Shown: piece after piece, positions 18,136-31,455 of the stretch
How the letters are laid out: every line of letters begins with the position of its first letter
Position numbering within the stretch: the first letter of the stretch is position 1
Source of the DNA: Arsenophonus apicola
GTDB taxonomy: Bacteria; Pseudomonadota; Gammaproteobacteria; Enterobacterales; Enterobacteriaceae
Assembly (NCBI RefSeq): GCF_020268605.1
Contig: NZ_CP084222.1
Location: forward strand, 2,294,001-2,358,000
DNA length: 64,000 bases
Direction of reading: 5' to 3'
Position numbers and translations under genes: made by a program
The notes under the pieces: model-generated
Database searches by the model: none
The model's input: only the letters and a program-made list of their open reading frames with translations
What the model was told of the DNA's origin: nothing

Positions 18136-18306
18136 GAGTTCTCTGAGTATTAATTCTTATCATTAGCTATCATTGGGCCTGTATGTTATAGATATCATGC
18201 TAAGTTTTAGTTTTACAACATACCATTGATTGTAAACCATTCAAATCAAATGTTGATGGGTAAAATGGCAATATGAAAACCGCTGTTAACCTAAGTCAGA
18301 GAACTC
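18136..18306. repeat. Nested inverted repeats between the unknown gene and the sopA-like gene
   Basis: GAGTTCTCTGA at 18136-18146 and TCAGAGAACTC at 18296-18306 are perfect 11-base inverted repeats 149 bases apart. Inside, GTATGTT (18181-18187) and AACATAC (18218-18224) form a second pair. The unit might be a small non-autonomous mobile element or a structured RNA; no coding frame is seen. Confidence 0.4.
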
Positions 18307-18461
18307 GCTATTATTTGCTAATAGACACTCAAAATAATATATAACCTCGTCAACGATAAAGCTAAAAAATCATCTCGATAAAATTTAGATTAATGTTTAA
18401 TACCAATCAGGCGGCAATACTGTTGCTAATTGATTAGGAAATTGTTTCCTTGCGTGATCTA

Positions 18462-19634
18462 TCATTTCACTGAACAATAGCGAAGTACAATAAAACTTTT
18501 TTCTAAGCCAAGCAATCGACTTTTCCACTCGGTAACTTGTTGTTCGGAATCAAAAATAGACGGGCAAATTTCATAAGCTTTATTCAACATCGCACAGGAA
18601 AAATATCTTAAAGCATTAGGTGATTCGGTTTCAGTACCCAAAATAGCACTAGAAGTATATTTGACAAATACCGCTGATAAGCTAAATATTTTTTCTGCTT
18701 TTTCCTTATCGGTTGCTTCATTTAATTTATAAGTATTGAGAATATCCTGATAAAATTTTTCTGTTAATTGATAATTAATTGGCGTGAGAACCTGATAGGC
18801 TTTATTAGTTAATAGCTTTTCTAATTGAATTTGTTCTTCTGGGTTAACTAATTTCTCTGTTGAAATAGCTTTTTTTGTTACTGCAATAAATAAGTCATAC
18901 AATTTTTCATCTAAGTCTAATAAATCAAGCAAACGGTTAAAAGTATTTATTCGAAGCAGAGATTGATATCCGCTATAAAATATTGGAAATTTATTTTTTA
19001 AAATATCCTCTAATTGATAATCAGCTTGATTTAAATTATTTTGTTGCTGGTAAAGAAAAAATTGGTTTAATACTTGATCTTTGCCTGTTAGATTTGGCAT
19101 TAACATTCCAGTTAGTACATTTTGCGACAACATCATGGCATAACCCTGTTCGTTAGGAGAAAATAGAATATAGTTTGCCGCATTTTTGTCTGACCAATCA
19201 GTTTTATTATCACCATAACAGCCAAAATCATCCAACTGGACATAAGGTTGGATTTGGCTACTTTTTAGGTAATGCTCATAAATAGCGATCGCTTTTTCTT
19301 TTAATTGCGCTGAATCAACTTTATATATAGCTTGAGAAATAGTCTGTATAAAGGCTGAATTACCGCTAAAAAGTAAATCAGGATAATGTTGGAAAGTATC
19401 AATCATCAAATTAATAACCGATTCTTTTTGTAATGGCATCGGCCAATCATTAAATTTTTCAATATAGCTAGCACAAACACTTTTTAGCCAATTTGAAATT
19501 TCAGTATCAGCATAAAAGGGTGGTTCAGCTAAAATATCGATTAATGATGCTGCGACAGCGGACGTGTCAACTCGCTGATTTGTTAATGATGCAATAATTT
19601 GTTTTATCATATCTATTTTTGCCACATCGGGCAT
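18462..19634 (-). CDS. HECT-like catalytic region of the SopA-like effector, C-terminal fragment
   Basis: 390 residues from ATG 19634, which has no ribosome site and is probably internal rather than a true start. The sequence corresponds to the helical HECT-like N-lobe and linker of SopA/NleL. Matching stretches include a NAANYILFS...YAMMLSQNVLTGML segment and the KYTSSAILGTE segment. It ends with RYCSVK because the frame is lost just before the catalytic cysteine, which is read only in the next frame at 18489-18487. As read it cannot form a ubiquitin thioester. Confidence 0.7.
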   Translation of the reverse strand: MPDVAKIDMIKQIIASLTNQRVDTSAVAASLIDILAEPPFYADTEISNWLKSVCASYIEKFNDWPMPLQKESVINLMIDTFQHYPDLLFSGNSAFIQTISQAIYKVDSAQLKEKAIAIYEHYLKSSQIQPYVQLDDFGCYGDNKTDWSDKNAANYILFSPNEQGYAMMLSQNVLTGMLMPNLTGKDQVLNQFFLYQQQNNLNQADYQLEDILKNKFPIFYSGYQSLLRINTFNRLLDLLDLDEKLYDLFIAVTKKAISTEKLVNPEEQIQLEKLLTNKAYQVLTPINYQLTEKFYQDILNTYKLNEATDKEKAEKIFSLSAVFVKYTSSAILGTETESPNALRYFSCAMLNKAYEICPSIFDSEQQVTEWKSRLLGLEKSFIVLRYCSVK

Positions 19635-19727
19635 TTTATCAATGCTGGCAATCTGGGTTAAAACACTATTAGTCTCTCGATTATTTATATGATTTAAATA
19701 TCGATCAAGGCTATTTTGTTCCCACTT

Positions 19728-20729
19728 TTACTCAATCGATAAATTAATGGCTTTATGCAAAATAATCGACTGGAGATCTAAGTTAATAAACGATTGCAAA
19801 GATATTGTCGCACCACTTAAATTGCTGTTAGTGAGTTTAACATTGGTTAGATTAGCATTTTTTAAATTTGCATCCGTGAGATTTGCATTAGTTAAATCTG
19901 CGCCACATAAATCGGTCTTAATTAAACTGGCATTGGTAAAATCTACATTTTGCATCTTAGCGCTACGAAAATGAGCTCGCGTTAAGTCTGCACCTATTAA
20001 TTTAGCATTAGTTAATATTGAACTTACCCCCCTGGCCTGTTCTAAATTAGCGTTAGTCAAATTAGCCTCCGTTAAATCTGTATTGGACATCTCAGCATTT
20101 AACATATTTGCGGCAGTTAAATCAGCACGTTGCATAATGCTACACAATAAAAATGCTTGCGATAAATTTGCTCCCTTCAACTTAGCTCTCATTAAATCAG
20201 CATACTGTAGATGAGCTCTGCTCAAATTAGCCATTGCCAAATTGCAATATTTTAAATTAGCATTCATGAGATCTATGTCTTGCAAATCCGCATTAGCGAT
20301 ATTCGCATCTGTTAAAATCGTCCACTTCAAAATGGCATTATTTAATTTGGCATTCCTTAAATCTATTTTGCTCAAATCCGCGCTAGACAAATTACTATGT
20401 TGTAAATCAGCATTAATCATCTTAACCGCCACTAATTTACTGTGCATTAAATTAACGTTACTAAGATCAATCTCTGCGGGTAATTCCATACCCGTCAAAT
20501 CAATTTCAACTAACTCAAAGCAATCACCCGCTTCTCTGATTTGTAATTTCTCCAGTAAGCTAGCTAATTTTTTATTTTGCAAATCTTGCCTATCACCTAA
20601 ACCACTATCTAAAGTTAATTTTTCGCTTAAAATTGCCAAGTCCTTTTTTACTTTAGGCTGTTCTTCGCTAATAAGGTCGGGCTCTATGGGGGAAATTAAA
20701 ATATTTTCGTTTTTAAAGATCTTAAACAT
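19728..20729 (-). CDS. Pentapeptide-repeat protein, N-terminal fragment of the SopA-like effector
   Basis: 333 residues from ATG 20729 with AGAGGT upstream, so this piece could still be made. Residues 1-75 are non-repetitive and polar, as expected for a secretion/chaperone-binding region. From about residue 75 to 320 come pentapeptide repeats of the A(D/N)Lxx type, which fold into a right-handed beta-helix. In SopA and NleL this beta-helix precedes the HECT-like lobes and helps choose substrates. On its own it would also resemble PipB-like effectors, but the in-frame continuation after its stop favours SopA. Confidence 0.75.
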   Translation of the reverse strand: MFKIFKNENILISPIEPDLISEEQPKVKKDLAILSEKLTLDSGLGDRQDLQNKKLASLLEKLQIREAGDCFELVEIDLTGMELPAEIDLSNVNLMHSKLVAVKMINADLQHSNLSSADLSKIDLRNAKLNNAILKWTILTDANIANADLQDIDLMNANLKYCNLAMANLSRAHLQYADLMRAKLKGANLSQAFLLCSIMQRADLTAANMLNAEMSNTDLTEANLTNANLEQARGVSSILTNAKLIGADLTRAHFRSAKMQNVDFTNASLIKTDLCGADLTNANLTDANLKNANLTNVKLTNSNLSGATISLQSFINLDLQSIILHKAINLSIE

Positions 20730-21181
20730 GTTTACCTCTATGATGTTGAATTCTCCATTATTGCCAATACCGTATCGCTCAAAACACCGTTTTATTAATT
20801 TCTTTTTAGAGTAATAATTACCACCAGTAATATGATGAAATTATTTTTTATTTAACAAAAAACAACATAATATTCTTTACTTTTTAAAATAATAAACTTT
20901 TATATTTTTTTACTTTTAAATTCCGCTCTCAAAAGCAAGCTAATTTTTTTAACACCACTTAATCTTTATCGTGTGAATCTGTGTGATATTAAAATAACAA
21001 CCATTAAAGAATGAAAAAAATATTCATAAGAAACTAATAATTATGAAATTATGATTTCATAATTTATTTTTTATAAATAGTATCTGACCAACAAACTTTG
21101 TCCTCTGGCGGCAAAAATCACAGAAAAATGCGAAAATATCAGCTACATTGATAGACAATACCCATGACAAGGTAAATATCT
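20730..21181. other. Divergent promoter region between the sopA-like gene and patZ
   Basis: About 450 very AT-rich bases with long A/T runs. No coding frame is supported. The strong AT bias is typical of H-NS-bound horizontally acquired loci. I could not place specific promoters. Confidence 0.4.
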
Positions 21182-23815
21182 ATGAGCCAGCGTGGACTCG
21201 ACGCATTATTGCGACCTAAATCCATTGCAGTTATTGGTGCCTCAGAAAAACCAGAACGAGCAGGATCTGTGATTATCAAGAATCTACTTTCTAGTGGCTT
21301 TACAGGCCCGATCCTGCCGGTTACACCAAATAAAAATGCGGTAATGGGAATACTCACCTATCCTACAATTGATAAATTACCATTTTCACCAGATTTAGCG
21401 GTTATCTGCACAAATTCAGATAGAAATTTAGCTTGTCTAAAACAACTGGGTAAAATGGGTTGTAAAGCGGCCATTATCCTCTCGTCGCCACCTTCTCAGT
21501 TTGTGAAACTTAAAGCATTAACACAGCAGTACAATATAAGATTATTGGGGCCCAATAGTTTGGGGATCCTAGCCCCCTGGCAACAACTAAACGCCAGCTT
21601 TTCACCAATTCCAATCTTAAAAGGCAAACTAGCTTTTATTTCTCAATCTGCTGCAGTTTCAAATATTATTCTGGACTGGGCACAACAGCGTAAAATTGGC
21701 TTTTCTTACTTTATTGCGCTGGGAAATAGTTTGGATATTGATATCGATGATCTACTTGATTTTCTGGCTAGAGATAATAAAACCAGCGCCATATTACTTT
21801 ATATAGAACATATTCAGCAGGCGCGAAGATTCCTTTCAGCTGCTCGCAGTGCATCACGTAATAAACCGATTCTAGTTGTTAAAAGCGGACGTACTCAACA
21901 AGCACAATATTTACTAGGTGAAGTCCAAAGCTTTGATGCTGCTTATGACGCAGCTATTCAACGAGCGGGATTACTTCGAGTGCAAGATACCCATGAAATG
22001 TTTTCCGCAGTAGAAACATTAAGTCACATGTCTCCTTTAAAGGGGGACAGGCTCTCTATTATTAGTAATGGTAACGGGCCCGCCGCAATGGCCCTCGATG
22101 AGCTTTTTCGGCGCAAAGGAAAGCTGGCAAAACTGAATACTAATACGCAACAAAAAATTCAAGCCATTTTTCCCAATCTTCACTCAAATCAAAATCCAAT
22201 TAATATCGGTGATGATGCAACCATAGAATGCTACATCAAAATCCTTAATATTATGTTAGATAGCCAGGATCATGATGCTATATTACTTATTCATTCGCCT
22301 AGTACTATTGCCCCCAGTTTATTTACCGCTGAGAGGATCATTCACACCATTCAATCACATCCCCGCGGTAAATGGTTAACTATATTAACTAACTGGTGTG
22401 GCGAATATTCATCCCAAGATGCCCGTAAACGTTTTAGTGAAACGAGTATTCCAACTTATCGAACACCGGAAGGCGCCATTACTGCTTATATGCATATGGT
22501 AGAATATCGCCGTAACCAAAAACAATTGACAGAAACACCGGCATTACCTATTGGATTAACCGCTAACACAACAAAAGCCCATGCATTAATTCAAAAAGCA
22601 TTAAAAAAAGGGATAACCCAGCTTGATACGCATGAGGTGGAACCTATTTTACGCGCCTATGGCTTAAAAATATTACCCACATGGATAGCCCATAATAGTG
22701 ATCAGGCAATCGCTATCGCTGAAAAAATTGGCTATCCGGTTGCTTTAAAATTACGCTCGGCAGATATTCCTCACAAATCTGATATTCAAGGCGTTATGCT
22801 TTATTTACGCAATGCCAAAGAAGTGGCAGATGCTAGCCAGGGAATTTTTGATCGCGCCGCTCAACACTTCCCTAACGCCATGATTCAAGGCCTATTAGTA
22901 CAAAGTATGGCAAATAAAGCAGGTTCTCTCGAGTTAAAAATAGCAATTGAACAAGATCCCATTTTTGGTCCTTTGATCTTATTAGGTGATGGTGATATTG
23001 AATGGCAGCCAGAAACCCATGCTGCGGTAGCGCTCCCCCCTCTCAACATGACATTAGCCAGATATCTAGTTATTCAAGCAATTAAAAATCAAAAAATAAA
23101 ATCAACAAATTCATCCCATCAACTAAATATTGATGGTCTTTGCCAATTACTCGTCCGTGTTTCAAACTTACTGATAGATTGTCCGCAGATTGTACGACTA
23201 AATATTCATCCCCTGCTGGCTTTTGAGGATGAATTCACTTTACTGGATGTTGCAATGGAACTCTGCCCTATTGTTGGTGATCCTAAGGCAAGATTAGCAA
23301 TTAGACCTTATCCTAATGAATTAGAAGAAATTATTTCTCTTAAAAATGGCATAAAGTGTCTACTTAGACCTATCCTACCGGAAGATGAACATCTACTTAA
23401 AGATTTTATTACTCAGGTAACCAAAGAAGATCTTTATTATCGTTATTTTAGTGAAATTAGCGAATTTACCCCTGATGACTTAGCAAATATGACCCAAATC
23501 GACTATGACCGCGAAATGGCTTTTATTGCGATTAAAAAAAATTCCGAGATCATTGGCGTAGTTCGCGTAGTAGAGGATCCTGACAATCAGCAAGCAGAAT
23601 TTGCCGTTTTAGTCCGTTCTGATATGAAAGGTAATACACTTGGATATCAACTAATGGATAAAATTATCAGATATAGCCGTAGCCGAGGTACTCAGCGACT
23701 TACCGCAATTACCATGCCTGAAAATAAAAAAATGCTACAACTAGCACAAAAATTAGGTTTTAATCTCGATCTTCAATTTGAAGATAGTATTGTCAACCTA
23801 GATTTAGCACTATAA
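21182..23815 (+). CDS. patZ: Protein lysine acetyltransferase PatZ (YfiQ/Pka)
   Basis: 877 residues (E. coli 886). Acetylates lysines of central-metabolism enzymes such as acetyl-CoA synthetase. The N-terminal 700 residues resemble NDP-forming acyl-CoA synthetases: a CoA-binding domain (RPKSIAVIGASEKP), a ligase domain and an ATP-grasp-like part (GYPVALKLRSADIPHKSD). The last 160 residues are a GNAT domain (VTKEDLYYRYFSE, FAVLVRSDMKGNTLGYQLMD). It is followed by pssA, as in E. coli. Confidence 0.95.
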   Translation: MSQRGLDALLRPKSIAVIGASEKPERAGSVIIKNLLSSGFTGPILPVTPNKNAVMGILTYPTIDKLPFSPDLAVICTNSDRNLACLKQLGKMGCKAAIILSSPPSQFVKLKALTQQYNIRLLGPNSLGILAPWQQLNASFSPIPILKGKLAFISQSAAVSNIILDWAQQRKIGFSYFIALGNSLDIDIDDLLDFLARDNKTSAILLYIEHIQQARRFLSAARSASRNKPILVVKSGRTQQAQYLLGEVQSFDAAYDAAIQRAGLLRVQDTHEMFSAVETLSHMSPLKGDRLSIISNGNGPAAMALDELFRRKGKLAKLNTNTQQKIQAIFPNLHSNQNPINIGDDATIECYIKILNIMLDSQDHDAILLIHSPSTIAPSLFTAERIIHTIQSHPRGKWLTILTNWCGEYSSQDARKRFSETSIPTYRTPEGAITAYMHMVEYRRNQKQLTETPALPIGLTANTTKAHALIQKALKKGITQLDTHEVEPILRAYGLKILPTWIAHNSDQAIAIAEKIGYPVALKLRSADIPHKSDIQGVMLYLRNAKEVADASQGIFDRAAQHFPNAMIQGLLVQSMANKAGSLELKIAIEQDPIFGPLILLGDGDIEWQPETHAAVALPPLNMTLARYLVIQAIKNQKIKSTNSSHQLNIDGLCQLLVRVSNLLIDCPQIVRLNIHPLLAFEDEFTLLDVAMELCPIVGDPKARLAIRPYPNELEEIISLKNGIKCLLRPILPEDEHLLKDFITQVTKEDLYYRYFSEISEFTPDDLANMTQIDYDREMAFIAIKKNSEIIGVVRVVEDPDNQQAEFAVLVRSDMKGNTLGYQLMDKIIRYSRSRGTQRLTAITMPENKKMLQLAQKLGFNLDLQFEDSIVNLDLAL

Positions 23816-24004
23816 AGAAAATAATCTTATAACTATATAGGCCTAATAATGTAGTAAATAATGACTGAACAATCGCTCAACATAGCTGGGATTAATAGAT
23901 ACAAAAAATTAAACTAATGGTATCATGAATCACTAATTTTCAATAAACCTAAACAAGAGTATATAATCTACTCCCTTAATAAAAAAGAGAAAATTTACAC
24001 TGTG

Positions 24005-25360
24005 ATGTTGTCCAAATTAAAAAAAGCAAAGCATCAACAATATCTTGAGCAATTAGCAAAATTACCTCAGTCTGCCACTGGCGTTGTCACGCTTTACCAA
24101 ACAGAAAGTTTCCGTAAAGCCCTGTTAGACAAAATTGCCAACGCTCAACGGTATATTTATATTACTGCACTCTATTTCGAACATGATGATGCTGGACGCG
24201 ACATATTAAATGCGCTTTACCAAGCAAAAAGGGCGCGACCTGAATTAGATATCAAAATAATGGTTGACTGGCATCGAGCGCAACGTGGTCGCATTGGTGC
24301 AGATGCCAGCGCAACTAATGCTGATTGGTATTATCAAATGGCGCTGGCTCATCCAGGAGTGAATATTGCTATTTTTGGTATCCCTGTCAATACACGTGAA
24401 GCACTAGGTGTTTTACATCTAAAAGGCTTCATCTTCGATGATACCGTTATTTATAGTGGTGCCAGTATTAATGATGTCTATCTGCAACAACATCAACGTT
24501 ATCGCTACGATCGTTATCATATATTAGATAATGCCCAATTAGCAGCGACAATGAAAAGTTTTATCGACCAAAGCTTGCTATCTTCACCCGCCATTCAGCG
24601 TCTAGATCAAGCACATCGCCCGCGAAATACTCAAATTAAAAGTTTGATTAAACAATTTCGTCATAGTTTAAAAAGTTGTCACTATCAATGGCACAATAAT
24701 GCCACCAATGAAGAGTTAGCAGTAACTCCATTAATCGGTTTAGGCAAAAAAAATGAATTAAATAAAGTTATTATGCATTTAATGAACAGTACAGAAAAAA
24801 AAATGACTATCTGTACCCCCTATTTTAATTTACCTACTATTTTAACGCGTATAATTAGTAAATTATTACGTGATGGCAAACATATTGAAATTATCATTGG
24901 CGATAAAACGGCTAATGATTTTTATATTCCACCAGAAAAACCTTTCAAAATTATCAGTGCATTACCATATTTATATGAAATTAATCTACGTCGATTTATC
25001 TGTCGGTTACAACACTTTGTAGATAGCCAACAATTAACCATCAGATTATGGAAAGACGGGGACAATAGCTATCATTTAAAAGGAATTTGGATAGATAATA
25101 ATTGGCAATTACTTACTGGCAATAATCTCAATCCACGTGCATGGGGACTGGATTTGGAAAATGCAATTTTAATTCATGATCCCCAAAAAGTTCTACTACA
25201 GCAAAAAAACAAAGAATTAAAATGTATCACAACAAATACTCATATTGTGAAACATTATCAAGAGCTTGAAAATATCCAACGCTATCCAGTAAAAATTAAA
25301 AAACTTATTCGCCGTTTACGCAGGATCCGCGTAGATAGGTTAATACGTCGCATTCTCTAA
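24005..25360 (+). CDS. pssA: CDP-diacylglycerol--serine O-phosphatidyltransferase PssA
   Basis: 451 residues from ATG 24005 (a GTG one codon earlier is possible). Makes phosphatidylserine from CDP-diacylglycerol and serine, the committed step to phosphatidylethanolamine. It belongs to the phospholipase D superfamily, with two HxKx4D motifs: HLKGFIFDD near residue 138 and HLKGIWIDN near residue 357. The basic C-terminal IKKLIRRLRRIRVDRLIRRI supports peripheral membrane or ribosome association. Length and ending equal E. coli. Confidence 0.97.
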   Translation: MLSKLKKAKHQQYLEQLAKLPQSATGVVTLYQTESFRKALLDKIANAQRYIYITALYFEHDDAGRDILNALYQAKRARPELDIKIMVDWHRAQRGRIGADASATNADWYYQMALAHPGVNIAIFGIPVNTREALGVLHLKGFIFDDTVIYSGASINDVYLQQHQRYRYDRYHILDNAQLAATMKSFIDQSLLSSPAIQRLDQAHRPRNTQIKSLIKQFRHSLKSCHYQWHNNATNEELAVTPLIGLGKKNELNKVIMHLMNSTEKKMTICTPYFNLPTILTRIISKLLRDGKHIEIIIGDKTANDFYIPPEKPFKIISALPYLYEINLRRFICRLQHFVDSQQLTIRLWKDGDNSYHLKGIWIDNNWQLLTGNNLNPRAWGLDLENAILIHDPQKVLLQQKNKELKCITTNTHIVKHYQELENIQRYPVKIKKLIRRLRRIRVDRLIRRIL

Positions 25361-25442
25361 TAGGCTAGCTCAATTTCCTACCGCTAAATATGATTTTATT
25401 TTTTATATCTAAAATCAAAATATTATCAGTAGATAAAACGTC

Positions 25443-25468
25443 AAAAAGCCACCCTTAGGTGGCTTTTT
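25443..25468 (-). terminator. Terminator of the rRNA operon
   Basis: GCCACC and GGTGGC form a stem (25448-25463, loop CTTA) flanked by five A on the left and five T on the right, so it can act in both directions between pssA and the rRNA operon. Confidence 0.85.
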
Positions 25469-25481
25469 AAACATAATTAAC

Positions 25482-25599
25482 GTCTGGCAGCTCCCTACTC
25501 TCACATGGGGAGACCCCACACTACCATCGGCGCTACGGCATTTCACTTCTGAGTTCGGCATGGGATCAGGTGGCACCACCGCGCTATTACCGCCAGACA
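25482..25599 (-). rRNA. rrf: 5S ribosomal RNA
   Basis: Close to E. coli 5S over the full length. Landmarks on the minus strand are GCCGAACTCAGAAGTGAAA and AGCGCCGATGGTAGTGTGGG. Its termini pair (TTGTCTGGCGG with the GCCAGACG end). Boundaries may be off by a few bases. Confidence 0.95.
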
Positions 25600-25778
25600 A
25601 ATTCTTTTTTCGCTATCCTGTTTCGTTACGCTACTGCCTCGGGCGCTCATCTCGGCTGCCTCTCGCTATGCGCAGGCCATCTCGCCCGTTGACTTCTAGC
25701 GCCGTAACCGCTTACAGGCACCAATCTCTGAACAAGCTAAAATCTCTTCTCTCTTCTCAAAACACCTTCGGTGTTGTC
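25600..25778 (-). other. 23S-5S spacer, longer and more GC-rich than usual
   Basis: About 180 bases, compared with roughly 90 in E. coli as recalled. Bases 25620-25720 are GC-rich with repeated GCTGCC/CGCTC-like words, unlike the AT-rich genome around. No gene is seen. It resembles the GC-rich inserts in the 16S-23S spacer and in the 23S intervening sequence. Confidence 0.5.
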
Positions 25779-28848
<3,070 letters not shown>

Positions 28849-29110
28849 TCACAACCCGAAGGTGTCTTTATTTCACTATCATTCTGATAGGTTATGGCTG
28901 CGCGTACAGTAATTCTTTGTTGGGTAGTGCTCGCAATGCTCACGTACTTTTGTACGCTGCGCTTGCTGCGCGCTGGCCGCCTCGAATTCCTGACTGCTCG
29001 CTCATAACGCCTGCCTTCCTGACTGTGATGACACTTCACGTTGGAGTATTGAGAGTTCTCCACATTATTTTCTCAATAATGTGTGTTTCAATTTTTAGCT
29101 TGTTCCAGAT

Positions 29111-29122
29111 TGTTAAAGAGCA
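29111..29122 (-). promoter_or_regulatory. boxA antitermination site in the 16S-23S spacer
   Basis: The minus strand reads TGCTCTTTAACA, the enterobacterial rrn boxA, placed between tRNA-Glu and 23S. It recruits NusB/NusE and the antitermination complex. Confidence 0.85.
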
Positions 29123-29219
29123 TAATTGTTAAACCAACTCGTTGAATTGGCTTAATCATTATCAAGTAAAGCACCGGCTTCACACATCGGTTCATGCGCG
29201 GCCTTTCTAATCACCGAAG

Positions 29220-29293
29220 TGGCGTCCCCTAGGGATTCGAACCCTGTTACCGCCGTGAAAGGGCGATGTCCTAGGCCTCTAGACGAAGGGGAC
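29220..29293 (-). tRNA. gltW: tRNA-Glu (anticodon UUC)
   Basis: Spacer tRNA of the rRNA operon. Acceptor arms GTCCCCT and AGGGGAC pair, CCA is encoded, and the anticodon loop CTTTCAC gives UUC (plus-strand bases 29257-29259). Total length is 74 rather than the usual 76: the T-arm reads AGGG-TTCGAAT-CCCT, so the T-stem has 4 base pairs instead of 5, one G and one C having been lost opposite each other. The anticodon stem begins with a U-G pair. In E. coli the same locus carries gltW. Confidence 0.93.
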
Positions 29294-29380
29294 TACAAGG
29301 TCTTCAGTCAATCTTAGATTGGCTTTACTCTCATCTTCATCAGACAATCTGTGTGAACACTCACATTCCATCTATCTCGG

Positions 29381-30922
<1,542 letters not shown>

Positions 30923-31130
30923 AAAGTTTGATGCTCAAAGAATGTTTTACTGGCCGTAACGCTTCTTTTTGCCACTTTGTCGACGTTTTAACGCCTTCGC
31001 TGTGGCCCAAAATCACGTTACTGCTTATTAGTTCATATATGAATTAACTGTTTTGTCACTCTTCAAGACTTAATCTTCAAATAGTTTTTGATGATGTCTT
31101 GCGAGTGCCCACACAGATTGTCTGATTAAT

Positions 31131-31142
31131 TGTTAAAGAGCG
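31131..31142 (-). promoter_or_regulatory. boxA in the rrn leader
   Basis: The minus strand reads CGCTCTTTAACA followed by ATTAATCAGACAATCTGTGT, matching the boxA and following leader of E. coli rrn operons. It lies about 210 bases before 16S. Confidence 0.85.
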
Positions 31143-31244
31143 TGCGACCCAGGTCGCGAGGTGGCGTATATTACGCTTTTCACCTTAATTCTCGTTATAC
31201 TTTTATTCACTCGTTGATGAATAAGTCGCGATAACAGGAAGGGC

Positions 31245-31272
31245 ATTATAGGAGGTTTTCTGAAACTAACAA
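31245..31272 (-). promoter_or_regulatory. rrn P1 promoter
   Basis: On the minus strand, TTGTTA (31272-31267), a 16-bp spacer and TATAAT (31250-31245) are followed by a GC-rich discriminator GCCC. A 16-bp spacing is typical of rrn P1. The 20 bases upstream are A/T-rich, as expected for an UP element. A second promoter with TAATAT at 31173-31168 may be P2, but its -35 is unclear. Confidence 0.85.
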
Positions 31273-31299
31273 CTATTATTTGCATTTTTTCTGTTTAAG

Positions 31300-31455
31300 T
31301 GCTCATTTATTGTGCTAGCTTTAAGTTGATAGTATCAAAGCTAGTTGTTGATCACTTAAGCTAATAATGTTTTTTAATCAAGGTTATTGAATAGCTATAA
31401 TAGATTGAAGAGGCAAATATTGCCTCTTCAAATAGGATTAACAATTTAATTTTAT
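31300..31455. other. rrn - clpB intergenic region with hairpin 31405-31431
   Basis: TTGAAGAGGCAA (31405-31416) pairs perfectly with TTGCCTCTTCAA (31420-31431) around a 3-base loop, just past the clpB stop. It probably ends or stabilises the clpB transcript, although the following T run on the minus strand is poor. Confidence 0.5.

Larger units (their letters stand above)
18397..20729 (-). pseudogene. SopA/NleL-like HECT-type E3 ubiquitin ligase, type III effector (broken)
   Basis: Three collinear pieces rebuild one effector. An N-terminal pentapeptide-repeat part (20729-19728) ends at TAA; the next 31 codons are open in the same frame and lead into a 390-residue C-terminal part ending at 18462. 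Shifting frame near 18490 adds a 30-residue ending that starts at Cys codon 18489-18487 (CTSLLFSEMIDHARKQFP) and stops at 18397. Salmonella SopA, recalled from memory, has the same order, Cys753 with 30 residues from it to the end, and 782 residues in total; the repaired gene would encode about 777. Shared stretches include SSAI-GTE--SP-ALR and YAMMLS/TAMMLS. One nonsense codon and one lost base make it inactive as read. Confidence 0.85.

Noticed and set aside
18462..19634. Stand-alone unknown 390-residue gene
   Set aside because: Its ATG lacks a ribosome site, and the 31 codons upstream are open in frame and continue the SopA-like homology back to the stop of the previous ORF.
20242..20814. 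190-codon plus-strand frame opposite the pentapeptide-repeat gene
   Set aside because: It is the antisense shadow of the repeat, whose periodicity keeps the opposite strand open.
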